This document shows, piece by piece, positions 8,140 to 15,436 of a stretch of 37,169 nucleotides of DNA. Below the pieces are notes generated by a model that was not told the origin of the DNA, ran no database searches, and saw nothing but the letters and a program-made list of their open reading frames with translations. Position numbers and translations under genes: made by a program. The stretch spans positions 1 through 37,169 of the forward strand of contig DASXAM010000293.1 in NCBI GenBank assembly GCA_036404275.1, read 5' to 3'. Each line of letters opens with the position of its first letter. Positions within the stretch are counted from its first letter, which is position 1. Source of the DNA: AP-15 sp036404275 (GTDB lineage: Bacteria; Pseudomonadota; Alphaproteobacteria; ATCC43930; CGMCC-115725).

Positions 8140-9579
8140 ATGCCGCCGGACCCGATGCCCGACCCCGATGCCGCCGCGCGCGACGCGTTGCGGCTGATCG
8201 GTCCCGATCCGCCGAGCTGGGTCCCCGACCGGCCCGGCATCGACCACAACGTGTTGATCGTCGGTGGCGGGCAGAGCGGCTGCGCCTTTGCCTTTGCGCT
8301 CCGCCGGGCCGGGATCGGCCGGGTCGCGGTGATCGACGTGGCCGCCGACGAGGCGGGCGCCGGGGTGTGGCTGAACGCGGCGCGGATGACCGTGCTGCGC
8401 ACGCCGAAAACGCTGCCGGGCCCGGAATTCGGCATTGCCGGGCTCAGCTTCCAGGCTTGGTACGAGGCCCGTCACGGTGCTGCGGCCTATGCCGAAGTGG
8501 CGCGCATCCCGCGCGAGGACTGGGCGGACTACCTGCGCTGGTACCGCAATTTTCTCGGGATTGCGGTGCGCTACGGCACGCGGCTTGTGCGCATCGAGCC
8601 GGCCGGCGGTCATTTCCGGCTGCATCTCGACATCGCCGGCAGGAACGGCGTCGAGACGGCGCGCAAAGTGATCCTGGCCAATGGTGTGGCCGGCAATGGC
8701 GGCGCCTATGTCCCGCCGGCGATCGCCGACGGGCTGCCGCGCCGGCTTTATGCGCACACCGCCGACGCGATCGACTTCGCCGGTTTGCGCGGCCGGCGCG
8801 TGGCGGTCGTCGGCGGCGCCGCCTCGGCTTTTGACGCGGCCGGGGTGGCGCTCGAAGCCGGAGCCGCGTCGGTCGATCTGTTCGCGCGCCGAGCGCAGCT
8901 CGCAGCCTTGCCGGTCGGGCGCGTGCGCGGCTATCCCGGCGCCTACGATAATTATCCCGAATTGCCCGACCGGCTGCGCTGGCGGCAAGCGCTGCGGTTT
9001 CGCCGCGCCGGCTCGACCGCACCCGCCGATGCGATCGAGCGGGTTTTGAAATTCCCCGGCTTTCGCCTGCATCTGGCCGCACCCTGGCTGGCTGCGCGCG
9101 AGGCAGAGGGCCTGATCGTCGCCCGCACGCCCGATGGCGAGTTCCGGTTCGATTTCGCTATCGCCGGCACCGGCTATTTTGTCGATCCCGCGGTGCGGCC
9201 GGAGCTTGCCGATTTCGCCGGCGAGATCCTGCTGTGGCGTGATCGCTATACGCCGCCGCCGGGCGAGGAGGATGATTATCTCGGCGCCCATCCTTATCTC
9301 GGCATCGCCCACGAATATCTGGAGAAGACACCCGGTCGCGCGCCCTATCTGCGCGACATCCATGTCCAGAACCCGGGCGGCTTTGTCAGCTTCGGCGTGC
9401 CGGTCGGCGATGTGCCGAGCATGAAGCGCGGGCTGCCCGCGGTCACGCGCCGTATCAGTCACGACCTGTTCATGGCCGATCTCGGAGCGCACGAGGACCG
9501 CCTCGATGCGGCGGTCGAGCCCGAATTCGCCTCGGATCTCTACGCCGCGGCCATCGCCCGGCAACAAGCTGCGGGCTGA
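8140..9579 (+). CDS. FAD-dependent monooxygenase-like oxidoreductase
   Basis: A flavoprotein of 479 residues with two dinucleotide-binding folds: VLIVGGGQSG at residues 38-47 for FAD, and VAVVGGAASAFDAAG from residue 221 for NAD(P)H. This arrangement is typical of flavin-containing/Baeyer-Villiger-like monooxygenases. I do not see a clean FxGxxxHxxxY fingerprint, so it is kept as a general FMO-like enzyme. A C-terminal AGTGYFVDP segment matches the ATG-type motif of FMOs. The start is uncertain: GTG 8119 and ATG 8140 and 8155 are in frame and none has a clear ribosome site. It is divergent from the hydrolase gene, sharing a 116-bp intergenic region. Substrate unknown. Confidence 0.82.
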   Translation: MPPDPMPDPDAAARDALRLIGPDPPSWVPDRPGIDHNVLIVGGGQSGCAFAFALRRAGIGRVAVIDVAADEAGAGVWLNAARMTVLRTPKTLPGPEFGIAGLSFQAWYEARHGAAAYAEVARIPREDWADYLRWYRNFLGIAVRYGTRLVRIEPAGGHFRLHLDIAGRNGVETARKVILANGVAGNGGAYVPPAIADGLPRRLYAHTADAIDFAGLRGRRVAVVGGAASAFDAAGVALEAGAASVDLFARRAQLAALPVGRVRGYPGAYDNYPELPDRLRWRQALRFRRAGSTAPADAIERVLKFPGFRLHLAAPWLAAREAEGLIVARTPDGEFRFDFAIAGTGYFVDPAVRPELADFAGEILLWRDRYTPPPGEEDDYLGAHPYLGIAHEYLEKTPGRAPYLRDIHVQNPGGFVSFGVPVGDVPSMKRGLPAVTRRISHDLFMADLGAHEDRLDAAVEPEFASDLYAAAIARQQAAG

Positions 9580-9773
9580 TTCGACACCCTTGGGGCCGCC
9601 GAGCGCTAGACCGGACCATCGATCCGGCCGGAATGTAACCGGAAACGCCGCATGGCTCGAACATCCGATATTGGATCGTGCAGTTTGGGCTCTTTTTTGA
9701 AATCTACTTCGTTACTTTGGAAACTGTTTGATTTTGCAGAGGAATTTAACTGCCTCTCGTCGGTTTCTGAGAT

Positions 9774-10544
9774 ATGAAAGCCGGCGGGGAGGACCAATCC
9801 ACACCGATGTTCGTGCCGTGCGGGGAGTGCCTGCTCCGACAAAAACCATTGTTTCGACCCTTCGCGGCGGCCGAGCTCGAGGCGGTCGGAGCGATGAAAA
9901 GGGACCATGTCGCCGTCGCGCCGCGCACTGACATCATCCGCGAGGACGAGGTCGGCGGGCCCGTTTACACCTTGTTCGAGGGTTGGGCGATCCGCTACCA
10001 CCGGCTGCCCGGCGGCGGCCGCCAGATCCTCGACATCCTGTTGCCCGGCGACACGATCGGCCTCGCCTCGGCGGTGCTCGGCACGATCAAGCACTCGGTG
10101 CAGGCGATCACCGCGTCGACCTTGTGCGTGCTCGACGGCGGCGCCCTGGCCGATCTGTTCCGGCATCATCCGGGCCTGGCGCTCAACATTCTGCAAACCC
10201 GGGTCGAAGAGGAGCAGCGCCAGGATGTGCGGCTGTCGTTGCTGGGTCGCAGCCGCGCCGAGCAGCGGATCGGCTATCTGATGCTCGAAACCTTCGACCG
10301 GCTGCGCCAGCGCGGCATGGTCGATGGCGGCTCGACTTGCCCGTTCCCGTTGCAGCGACGCGACCTCGCCGATGCGGCCGGCTTGTCGCGGGTGCATGTC
10401 GCGCGCACCCTCGACACACTGCGCGGACGTCGGCTCGCCGAAATCCAGAACGGCGTTCTGGTCATGTTCGACCGGGTGAGTCTCGCGAGCTTGGTCGGTT
10501 ACGTACCGCTGCGCGTCGCCGCCGGCAGACGGGCAATTCTGTAG
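9774..10544 (+). CDS. Crp/Fnr family transcriptional regulator
   Basis: DNA-binding regulator of 256 residues: an N-terminal cyclic-nucleotide-like beta-roll (about 25-145, with GWAIRYHRLPGGGRQILDILLPGDTIGL), a long dimerisation helix and a C-terminal winged helix with RRDLADAAGLSRVHVARTLDTLR. Three cysteines, C16, C19 and C118, sit at positions resembling three of the four Fe-S ligands of E. coli FNR (C20, C23, C122), but the C29 equivalent is a proline. The recognition helix lacks the E..SR residues that read the FNR box, so its target is likely different. The preceding 190 bp are AT-richer than the surroundings, consistent with a promoter. It may be autoregulated; the regulon is unknown. 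Confidence 0.9.
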   Translation: MKAGGEDQSTPMFVPCGECLLRQKPLFRPFAAAELEAVGAMKRDHVAVAPRTDIIREDEVGGPVYTLFEGWAIRYHRLPGGGRQILDILLPGDTIGLASAVLGTIKHSVQAITASTLCVLDGGALADLFRHHPGLALNILQTRVEEEQRQDVRLSLLGRSRAEQRIGYLMLETFDRLRQRGMVDGGSTCPFPLQRRDLADAAGLSRVHVARTLDTLRGRRLAEIQNGVLVMFDRVSLASLVGYVPLRVAAGRRAIL

Positions 10545-10612
10545 GCAACGTCAGGCCGGCATACCAACAAAATTCTTGCATCGGCGCCGCTGCTGCGCCG
10601 AAATGTGCGCGA

Positions 10613-10714
10613 GGCTGGGGTGCCGGCCGGGATTGCGGCGTATCGAAGCGCGCGCCCGGAACGGCTGAGATCAGACCCACTGAACCTGGCCGGGCCTGCC
10701 CGGCGAAGGGAGTC
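10613..10714 (+). promoter_or_regulatory. TPP riboswitch (THI element)
   Basis: The leader ahead of thiO carries the conserved thi-box pieces in order: GGGGTGCC at 10617-10624, GGCTGAGATCAGACCCACTG around 10663-10682, GAACCTGGCCGGG, and CGGCGAAGGGAG at 10701-10712. Terminal helix P1 can form between GGCT (10613-10616) and AGTC (10711-10714). The final AGGGAG can double as a Shine-Dalgarno-like sequence 24 bases before the proposed GTG start, so ligand binding would be expected to hide it and lower translation; that mechanism is inferred from the family. Confidence 0.93.
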
Positions 10715-10736
10715 CGTCATCACCGCGTCGCGAATT

Positions 10737-11885
10737 GTGCCGCCGACTCGCCCAAACACCGTCGTCATCGGCGCCGGCGTGATCGGCCTCGGAATCGCTT
10801 GGAGGTTGGCTCAGGCCGGCTGCCCGGTCGCCGTTTACGATCGCGGCCGAGCCGGGCGCGGCGCCAGCTGGGCCGCCGCCGGCATGCTCGCCGCCGCGGC
10901 CGAGACCGAGCCCGGCGAGGAGCGGCTGCTGGGCCTGACCCTGGCGAGCCAGGCGTTGTGGCCGGATTTCGCGCGCGAGGTCGAAGCCGCGAGCGGGCTG
11001 GCGGTCGACTATCGCGACGAAGGGACGCTTGTTGTCGCCCTGACCCGCGACGACGCCGAGCGGCTGCGCTTCACCTTCGACTTTCAGAAGGGTCTCGGCC
11101 TCGATCTCGAATGGCTTTCGGGCGCCGAGGCACGCCGGCGCGAGCCGCATCTGCGCCCCGGCGTCGCCGCGGCGGTGGCGAGCCCGCGCGACCACCAGGT
11201 CGAGAACCGACGGCTCGCCGAAGCGCTCATCATAGCTGCCCGGCGCGCCGGCGTCGTCATCCATGAGCATTGTCCGGTGCAGGAAATCGCTGTCGCCGGC
11301 GGGCGCGCCCGCGGCGTCGCGACCGAGCGCGGGCATGAGCCGGCGGACATCGTGATCCTCGCGGCGGGCGCATGGTCGCGCCAGATCGGCGGCCTCGCCC
11401 CCGCCAACCTGCCGCCGGTCCGCCCGATCAAGGGGCAGATGCTGGCGTTGCGCATGGACCCGGCCGCACCCTTGCTGCGGCATGTGGTGTGGCTGCCAAA
11501 GGGCTATCTGGTGCCGCGGTTGGACGGACGGCTCGTGGTCGGCGGCACGGTCGAGGAGCGCGGCTTCGACGATTCCTTGACCGCCGGCGGCATGCTGGCG
11601 CTGATCGAGGCGGCGTGGCGCGCGGTGCCGGCGATCGAGGAATTGGCGATCGCCGAGACCTGGGTCGGGTTTCGACCCGGCTCGCGCGATGATGCCCCGA
11701 TCCTCGGTCCCGCCGGTCTCGACGGTCTCGTCGTCGCGACCGGGCATCACCGCAACGGCATTCTGCTGACCCCGGTGACGGCGCAAGCGATCAGCACCTA
11801 TGTATTGACCGGCGCATTGCCCGAGGTGGTACGGCCGTTTACGCCGGAGCGGTTCGCCGAGGCGGGCGCGGTGGCGGCGCAATGA
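10737..11885 (+). CDS. thiO: Glycine oxidase ThiO
   Basis: FAD enzyme of the D-amino-acid-oxidase family that oxidises glycine to iminoacetate (dehydroglycine) for assembly of the thiamine thiazole ring. The protein opens with the FAD fold TVVIGAGVIGLGIAWRLAQ (GxGxxG at residues 12-17), has GRGASWAAAGMLAAAAE near the flavin, and ends with VVATGHHRNGILLTPVTA, a ThiO hallmark. At 382 residues it is normal length. The frame is open through the riboswitch, so the start must lie downstream of it; GTG 10737 is the first usual start codon there. It overlaps thiS by ATGA. Its position under a TPP riboswitch and before thiS-thiG confirms the role. Confidence 0.95.
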   Translation: MPPTRPNTVVIGAGVIGLGIAWRLAQAGCPVAVYDRGRAGRGASWAAAGMLAAAAETEPGEERLLGLTLASQALWPDFAREVEAASGLAVDYRDEGTLVVALTRDDAERLRFTFDFQKGLGLDLEWLSGAEARRREPHLRPGVAAAVASPRDHQVENRRLAEALIIAARRAGVVIHEHCPVQEIAVAGGRARGVATERGHEPADIVILAAGAWSRQIGGLAPANLPPVRPIKGQMLALRMDPAAPLLRHVVWLPKGYLVPRLDGRLVVGGTVEERGFDDSLTAGGMLALIEAAWRAVPAIEELAIAETWVGFRPGSRDDAPILGPAGLDGLVVATGHHRNGILLTPVTAQAISTYVLTGALPEVVRPFTPERFAEAGAVAAQ

Positions 11886-12088
11886 CCCGGCTCGAGATCA
11901 ACGGGCTCGCCGCGGAGATCTCGGCCGCCACGGTTGCCGAGCTATTGGCCGAGCGCGGCATCGACCCGCAGACCCGGTTTTTGGCGGTCGCCGTCAACGG
12001 CCGGGTGGTGCGCCGCGCCGACTGGCCGCAAGCCGTCCTAGCGGCCGGCGACAAGATCGAAATCGTCCGTCCGCTGCAAGGCGGCTGA
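11882..12088 (+). CDS. thiS: Sulfur carrier protein ThiS
   Basis: Ubiquitin-fold sulfur carrier of 68 residues. It ends in the required Gly-Gly (RPLQGG), whose terminal carboxyl is adenylated by ThiF and turned into a thiocarboxylate that donates sulfur to ThiG. The interior VAVNGRVVRRADW and LAAGDKIEIVRP follow the family pattern. The start ATG overlaps the thiO stop (ATGA) and thiG begins 24 bp after its end, so the three are one operon. No thiF-like gene is visible in the window, so activation must come from elsewhere. Confidence 0.95.
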   Translation: MTRLEINGLAAEISAATVAELLAERGIDPQTRFLAVAVNGRVVRRADWPQAVLAAGDKIEIVRPLQGG

Positions 12089-12112
12089 AGCTTGCGCAAC
12101 AGGAAGACGCCG

Positions 12113-12883
12113 ATGAACGACCCGCTTGTGATTGCTGGCACCGAATTGTCCTCGCGGCTGTTTCTCGGCACCGCGGGCTATCCCAACCAGCAGGTCATGC
12201 TCGATTCGCTGGAGGCAAGCGGCGCCGAGCTGGTGACGATGTCGATCCGCCGGATCAGCCTCGACCATTATTCGGGGAGCCTGGTCGATCTGCTGGGCGG
12301 GCGTTACCGGCTGCTGCCCAATACCTCGGGCTGCGTCACCGCACGCGATGCGGTGTTGACCGCCGAGCTGGCGCGCGAGGCGCTCGAAACCGACTGGGTC
12401 AAGCTCGAATTGATCGGCGACCGCGAGACCCTCTACCCCGATGTCGAGCAGCTGGTGTACGCCGCCGACGAGCTGGTGCGCAAAGGTTTTGTCGTGCTGC
12501 CCTATTGCAACGAGGACCCGGTCGCCTGCCGCAAGCTCGCCGATGTCGGCTGCGCCGCGGTCATGCCGCTCGGCTCGCTGATCGGCTCGGGCATGGGGAT
12601 CGCCAATCCGGCGGCGATCGAGCTGATCTGCACAAAAAGCCCGGTGCCGGTGGTGCTCGACGCCGGGGTCGGCACTGCCTCCGACGCGGCGATGGCGATG
12701 GAGCTCGGCTGCGACGCGGTGCTCGCCAACACCGCGATTTCGAAAAGCCGCGACCCGCGGCGGATGGCGGCGGCGATGCGCGCCGGGGTCGAGGCCGGAC
12801 GCCTTGCGCGGCTCGCCGGGCGGATCCCGAAGCAGCGCTTTGCCGAGCCGTCGAGCCCGCAGCTCGGCCTTATCGGCGCTTGA
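12113..12883 (+). CDS. thiG: Thiazole synthase ThiG
   Basis: TIM-barrel enzyme that condenses deoxyxylulose 5-phosphate, iminoacetate from ThiO and sulfur from ThiS-thiocarboxylate into the thiazole phosphate moiety of thiamine. The Schiff-base lysine is K97 in DWVKLELIGD; other family segments are SSRLFLGTAGYP, LPNTSGCVTARDA, MPLGSLIGSGMGI and LDAGVGTASDAAMAMELGCDAVLANTAI. At 256 residues it is full length. ATG 12113 follows AGGAAG with good spacing; the TTG at 12092 has no such site. The operon ends here without thiE or thiC, which must be elsewhere. Confidence 0.97.
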   Translation: MNDPLVIAGTELSSRLFLGTAGYPNQQVMLDSLEASGAELVTMSIRRISLDHYSGSLVDLLGGRYRLLPNTSGCVTARDAVLTAELAREALETDWVKLELIGDRETLYPDVEQLVYAADELVRKGFVVLPYCNEDPVACRKLADVGCAAVMPLGSLIGSGMGIANPAAIELICTKSPVPVVLDAGVGTASDAAMAMELGCDAVLANTAISKSRDPRRMAAAMRAGVEAGRLARLAGRIPKQRFAEPSSPQLGLIGA

Positions 12884-12915
12884 TCGATCTCGGGCGGGCC
12901 GCGCCGCGAGCCGGC

Positions 12916-12942
12916 TTGAGCAAAATTCGTTTTCTCTATATG
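12916..12942 (+). promoter_or_regulatory. Possible promoter of the ubiK operon
   Basis: In the 132-bp gap after thiG an AT-rich island stands out: TTGAGC at 12916-12921 followed by TATATG at 12937-12942 (15-base spacing) or TATGCG two bases later (17-base spacing). It is the best sigma-70-like match in the gap. This would separate ubiK transcription from the thiamine-controlled operon. Confidence 0.4.
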
Positions 12943-13015
12943 CGCAGGCTCGGCGCAGGGCCATATGGTGGAGGTGGTGCGACCTCTCCGGGGGCCCGGC
13001 GTAGAGGACCAGGCG

Positions 13016-13297
13016 ATGCAGAGCCAGAACCGGTTTTTCGACGATCTTGCCCGTGTCGCCGCCGGTGCCGCCAGCGCCGTGTCGGGCGTGAAGGGCGAGG
13101 TCGAATCGCGATTGCGCGCCCAGCTCGAACGGGTGCTTGCTGGCATGGACCTCGTCAGCCGCGACGAGTTCGAGGCGGTCAAGGCGATGGCGGCAAAAGC
13201 CCGTGCCGAGCAGGAGGATATGGCCAGGCGCGTGGCCGAGCTCGAGGCGCGACTCGCCGTGTCGGCGGAACATGATCCCGCGCCCGACACTTTGTAA
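13016..13297 (+). CDS. ubiK: Ubiquinone biosynthesis accessory factor UbiK (BMFP family)
   Basis: Small coiled-coil protein of 93 residues from the YqiC/BMFP family; UbiK supports late aerobic ubiquinone synthesis by binding UbiJ and membrane lipid. It starts MQSQNRFFDDLARVAAGAASAVSG, has an amphipathic first helix, and closes with the signature VSRDEFEAVKAMAAKARAEQ and a heptad-like ELEARL. ATG 13016 is preceded by GAGGA with a seven-base gap; the longer reading from 12965 lacks a ribosome site. It precedes a YbjN-like gene and proC, a grouping often seen in alphaproteobacteria. Confidence 0.9.
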   Translation: MQSQNRFFDDLARVAAGAASAVSGVKGEVESRLRAQLERVLAGMDLVSRDEFEAVKAMAAKARAEQEDMARRVAELEARLAVSAEHDPAPDTL

Positions 13298-13353
13298 CAT
13301 TGCGCCCGGCATAATCGAGCCATTCAGGTGGAAGCGCCCCGAGGAGGGCCTTG

Positions 13354-13857
13354 ATGACATCTGTCGCCGCGTCCGAACCGACGCCGCTTTTCGGCAACCC
13401 GATCGATCTCGTCGAGGAAATCGTCGTCGCCAATGACTGGGCGCACGACCGAGCCAGCGAGGAGGAGCTGGTGGTCGAGATCACTGGCCGCTGGTGCGAT
13501 TACCGTCTTTATTTCGTCTGGCAGGAAGAAATCAGCGCGATGCATTTCTCCTGCGGCTTCGACATGAAGGTGCCGAAAGGACGGCGCACCGCGATCTACG
13601 AGCTTTTGGCGCTGGCCAACGAAAAGCTGTGGCTCGGCCATTTCGATTTGGGCGAGGATAATTCTCCGGCGTTTCGGCACGCGATCTTGTTGCGGGGTGT
13701 GCTCGGGGCGAGCGCCGAGCAGGTCGAGGATCTGGTCGATATCGCCTTGTCGGAATGCGAGCGCTTCTACCCGGCCTTTCAGCTCGTCACATGGGGCGGC
13801 AAGCGCGCCGCCGAGGCGATCGCGGCGGCGATGATCGATCCGCTCGGAGAAGCCTGA
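13354..13857 (+). CDS. YbjN domain-containing protein
   Basis: Soluble protein of 167 residues similar to the YbjN sensory-transduction-like family, which shares a fold with type III secretion chaperones. The visible family features are NPIDLVEEIVVANDW, EITGRWCDYRLYFVWQEE, KGRRTAIYELLALANEKLWLGHFDL and the ERFYPAFQLVTWGGK segment. The function is not established; E. coli YbjN affects motility and stress tolerance when overproduced. ATG 13354 has an excellent ribosome site (GAGGAGG at 13341-13347). It lies 16 bp before proC and is likely co-transcribed with it. Confidence 0.87.
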   Translation: MTSVAASEPTPLFGNPIDLVEEIVVANDWAHDRASEEELVVEITGRWCDYRLYFVWQEEISAMHFSCGFDMKVPKGRRTAIYELLALANEKLWLGHFDLGEDNSPAFRHAILLRGVLGASAEQVEDLVDIALSECERFYPAFQLVTWGGKRAAEAIAAAMIDPLGEA

Positions 13858-13873
13858 GGGAGAGGCGGGCCGC

Positions 13874-14698
13874 ATGGAGAGCGCGCAAGGGTCGCCGATC
13901 ACCCTCCTGCTCGTCGGCTGCGGCAAGATGGGGACGGCCTTGCTGCGCGGTTGGCTGGCGAGCGGCGTCACCCGGCATTGCCTCGTGGTCGAGCCGGAAG
14001 GCGCCCCGGCCGAGCTGGCCGCGCAGCCAGGCATCGCCTGGTACAAAGCCGCCGAGAGCCTGCCGGACGCGCCCGCCCCCGATGCCGTCGTCTTTGCGGT
14101 GAAGCCGCAAGTCGCCGACCGGGTCTTGCCGAGCTATCGCCGCTGGGTCCGGCCCGAGACCCTGTTCCTCTCGATCATCGCCGGTAAAACCCTGGCCGGC
14201 ATGGCGCGCCATCTGGGGCGCGCGGCATTGGTGCGCACGATGCCCAACACCCCGGCGGCGATCGGTCGCGGCATTACCGTCGCGTGCGCGAGCCCGCCGG
14301 TCACGCCGGGCCAGAGACGATTATGCGACCGGCTGCTCGCCGCCGCCGGCGAGAGCGCCTGGGTCGAGGACGAAGGCTTGCTCGACGCGGTGACGGCGGT
14401 CTCGGGCAGCGGCCCGGCCTATGTCTTTCTGCTGATCGAAGCCTTGGCGCAGGCCGGCGAAAAACAGGGATTGCCGGCCGATCTTGCCTTGCGCCTGGCG
14501 CGCGCCACGGTGGCGGGCTCGGGCGAGCTGGCGCGCCGCTCCGAGGAGAGCCCGGCGCAGTTGCGCGAGAATGTGACGAGTCCAGGCGGCACGACGCGCG
14601 CCGCGCTCGACGTGCTGATGGCAAAGGACGGTTTTCCGGCCTTGCTCGAACGCGCGGTCGCGGCGGCGACGGTGCGCTCGCGCGAGCTGGCGAGCTGA
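13874..14698 (+). CDS. proC: Pyrroline-5-carboxylate reductase
   Basis: NAD(P)H-dependent cytosolic enzyme for the last step of proline synthesis. The N-terminal Rossmann fold has LLLVGCGKMGTALLRGWL; the middle has AVKPQV and RTMPNTPAAIGRG, and the C-terminal dimer domain carries the P5CR signature region AVSGSGPAYVFLLIEALAQA and NVTSPGGTTRAALDVL. It is full length at 274 residues. ATG 13874 follows GAGGGAGAGG. It sits in the ubiK-ybjN-proC row and is followed only 6 bp later by a TetR/COQ9-like gene. Confidence 0.97.
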   Translation: MESAQGSPITLLLVGCGKMGTALLRGWLASGVTRHCLVVEPEGAPAELAAQPGIAWYKAAESLPDAPAPDAVVFAVKPQVADRVLPSYRRWVRPETLFLSIIAGKTLAGMARHLGRAALVRTMPNTPAAIGRGITVACASPPVTPGQRRLCDRLLAAAGESAWVEDEGLLDAVTAVSGSGPAYVFLLIEALAQAGEKQGLPADLALRLARATVAGSGELARRSEESPAQLRENVTSPGGTTRAALDVLMAKDGFPALLERAVAAATVRSRELAS

Positions 14699-14704
14699 GG
14701 CGCA

Positions 14705-15328
14705 ATGGCAAGGAGCACAGCCGGCGGGCGCCGGCGCGACGGCGAAGCCGAGCAGATCGTCGATGCGGCGCTCGCCCGCATTGCCGCCGACGGTTGGGCG
14801 CGCCTGTCGCTTGCCGCGGTCGCGGCCGAGGCCGGATTGCCGATCCTGCGGGTCTATCGCAGCTTCCGGTCGAAACGGGCGATCCTGCGCGCCGTGTTCC
14901 GGCGGCTCGACGAGGCGGCGCTGGCCGAGCCGCCGGTGCCCGAAATCGGCGAACGGCCGCGCGACCGGTTGTTCGATCTCCTGATGCGACGATTGGACGC
15001 AGCGCGTCCGTTCAAGCCGGCTCTGACCGAGCTGCGCCGCGCATTGCCCGCCGATCCGCCGACGGCGCTGCTCGCCGGCGCGCTGCTGCTGCGGTCGATG
15101 CGCTGGATGCTCGACGCTGCGGACGTCACGACCGGCGGGCTGCGCGGCGCCGCCGCGGTCAAGCTGACGGCTGCGGCTTATGTGGCGGTTTTGCGGGTCT
15201 GGGAAGGCGACGACGGGGAAGATCTCGGCGCCACCATGGCGGCGCTCGACGCGCGGCTGCGCCGGATCGAGCGGTGGCTCTTGCCCACGGGCCGGGCGCA
15301 GCCCGGCAGCAAGCCGCTTCCCGCCTGA
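14705..15328 (+). CDS. TetR-type protein with COQ9-like C-terminus
   Basis: A 207-residue protein with a TetR-like N-terminal DNA-binding module: EQIVDAALARIAADGWARLSLAAVAAEAGLPILRVYRSFRSKRAIL (residues about 16-61). The C-terminal part, ending KLTAAAYVAVLRVWEGDDGEDLGATMAALDARLRRIERW, resembles the end of COQ9, a TetR-fold lipid-binding protein of ubiquinone synthesis (pattern AxxYxxxLxxWxxDxSxDxxxTxxFLDxRLxxI). It could be a true repressor or a COQ9-family ubiquinone factor; the nearby ubiK makes the second reading attractive. The start is only 6 bp after proC, so it is probably in that operon. Confidence 0.75.
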   Translation: MARSTAGGRRRDGEAEQIVDAALARIAADGWARLSLAAVAAEAGLPILRVYRSFRSKRAILRAVFRRLDEAALAEPPVPEIGERPRDRLFDLLMRRLDAARPFKPALTELRRALPADPPTALLAGALLLRSMRWMLDAADVTTGGLRGAAAVKLTAAAYVAVLRVWEGDDGEDLGATMAALDARLRRIERWLLPTGRAQPGSKPLPA

Positions 15329-15330
15329 CT

Positions 15331-15344
15331 TTGCTGCATTGCAA
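15331..15344. promoter_or_regulatory. PhaR-like operator upstream of phasin
   Basis: TTGCTGCATTGCAA, an inverted repeat (TTGC..GCAA) containing TGCATTGCA, lies just upstream of the phasin promoter. PhaR, the polyhydroxyalkanoate-responsive repressor of phasin genes, is known to bind TGC..GCA dyads in related bacteria. Assignment to PhaR is by analogy; no phaR gene is in the window. Confidence 0.55.
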
Positions 15345-15352
15345 AAGATAGC

Positions 15353-15381
15353 TTGACGGCCAGTTATCGGTTGCCGATATA
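15353..15381 (+). promoter_or_regulatory. Sigma-70-like promoter of phasin gene
   Basis: TTGACG at 15353-15358 and GATATA at 15376-15381 are separated by exactly 17 bases. It is the best promoter match in this gap and sits between two palindromes, 56 bp before the phasin start. Confidence 0.6.
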
Positions 15382-15388
15382 CGGGTTG

Positions 15389-15403
15389 TTGTGCGCCGCA
15401 CAA
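15389..15403. promoter_or_regulatory. Perfect palindrome at phasin transcription start
   Basis: TTGTGCGCCGCACAA is a perfect dyad (TTGTGC/GCACAA around GCC) placed 8 bases after the -10 element, where a bound repressor would block initiation. With the TGC..GCA dyad at 15331 it suggests a two-site operator for a PhaR-type repressor. Confidence 0.6.
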
Positions 15404-15436
15404 TCACTTGCAGCCAACCAAAACTGGACCGACACG

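Noticed and set aside
8086..9567. Minus-strand frame of 493 codons opposite the FAD oxidoreductase
   Set aside because: Arginine/glycine-rich composition without domains; the plus strand has clear FAD and NAD(P) motifs.
9580..9773. FNR-box (TTGAT-N4-ATCAA) before the Crp/Fnr gene
   Set aside because: Scanning the gap shows no matching dyad, only an AT-rich stretch.
10605..10736. N-terminal extension of ThiO from 10605
   Set aside because: This stretch is the TPP riboswitch, and its translation has no counterpart in the family.
12038..13360. Minus-strand frame of 440 codons opposite thiG and ubiK
   Set aside because: A shadow frame; both plus-strand genes are unmistakable.
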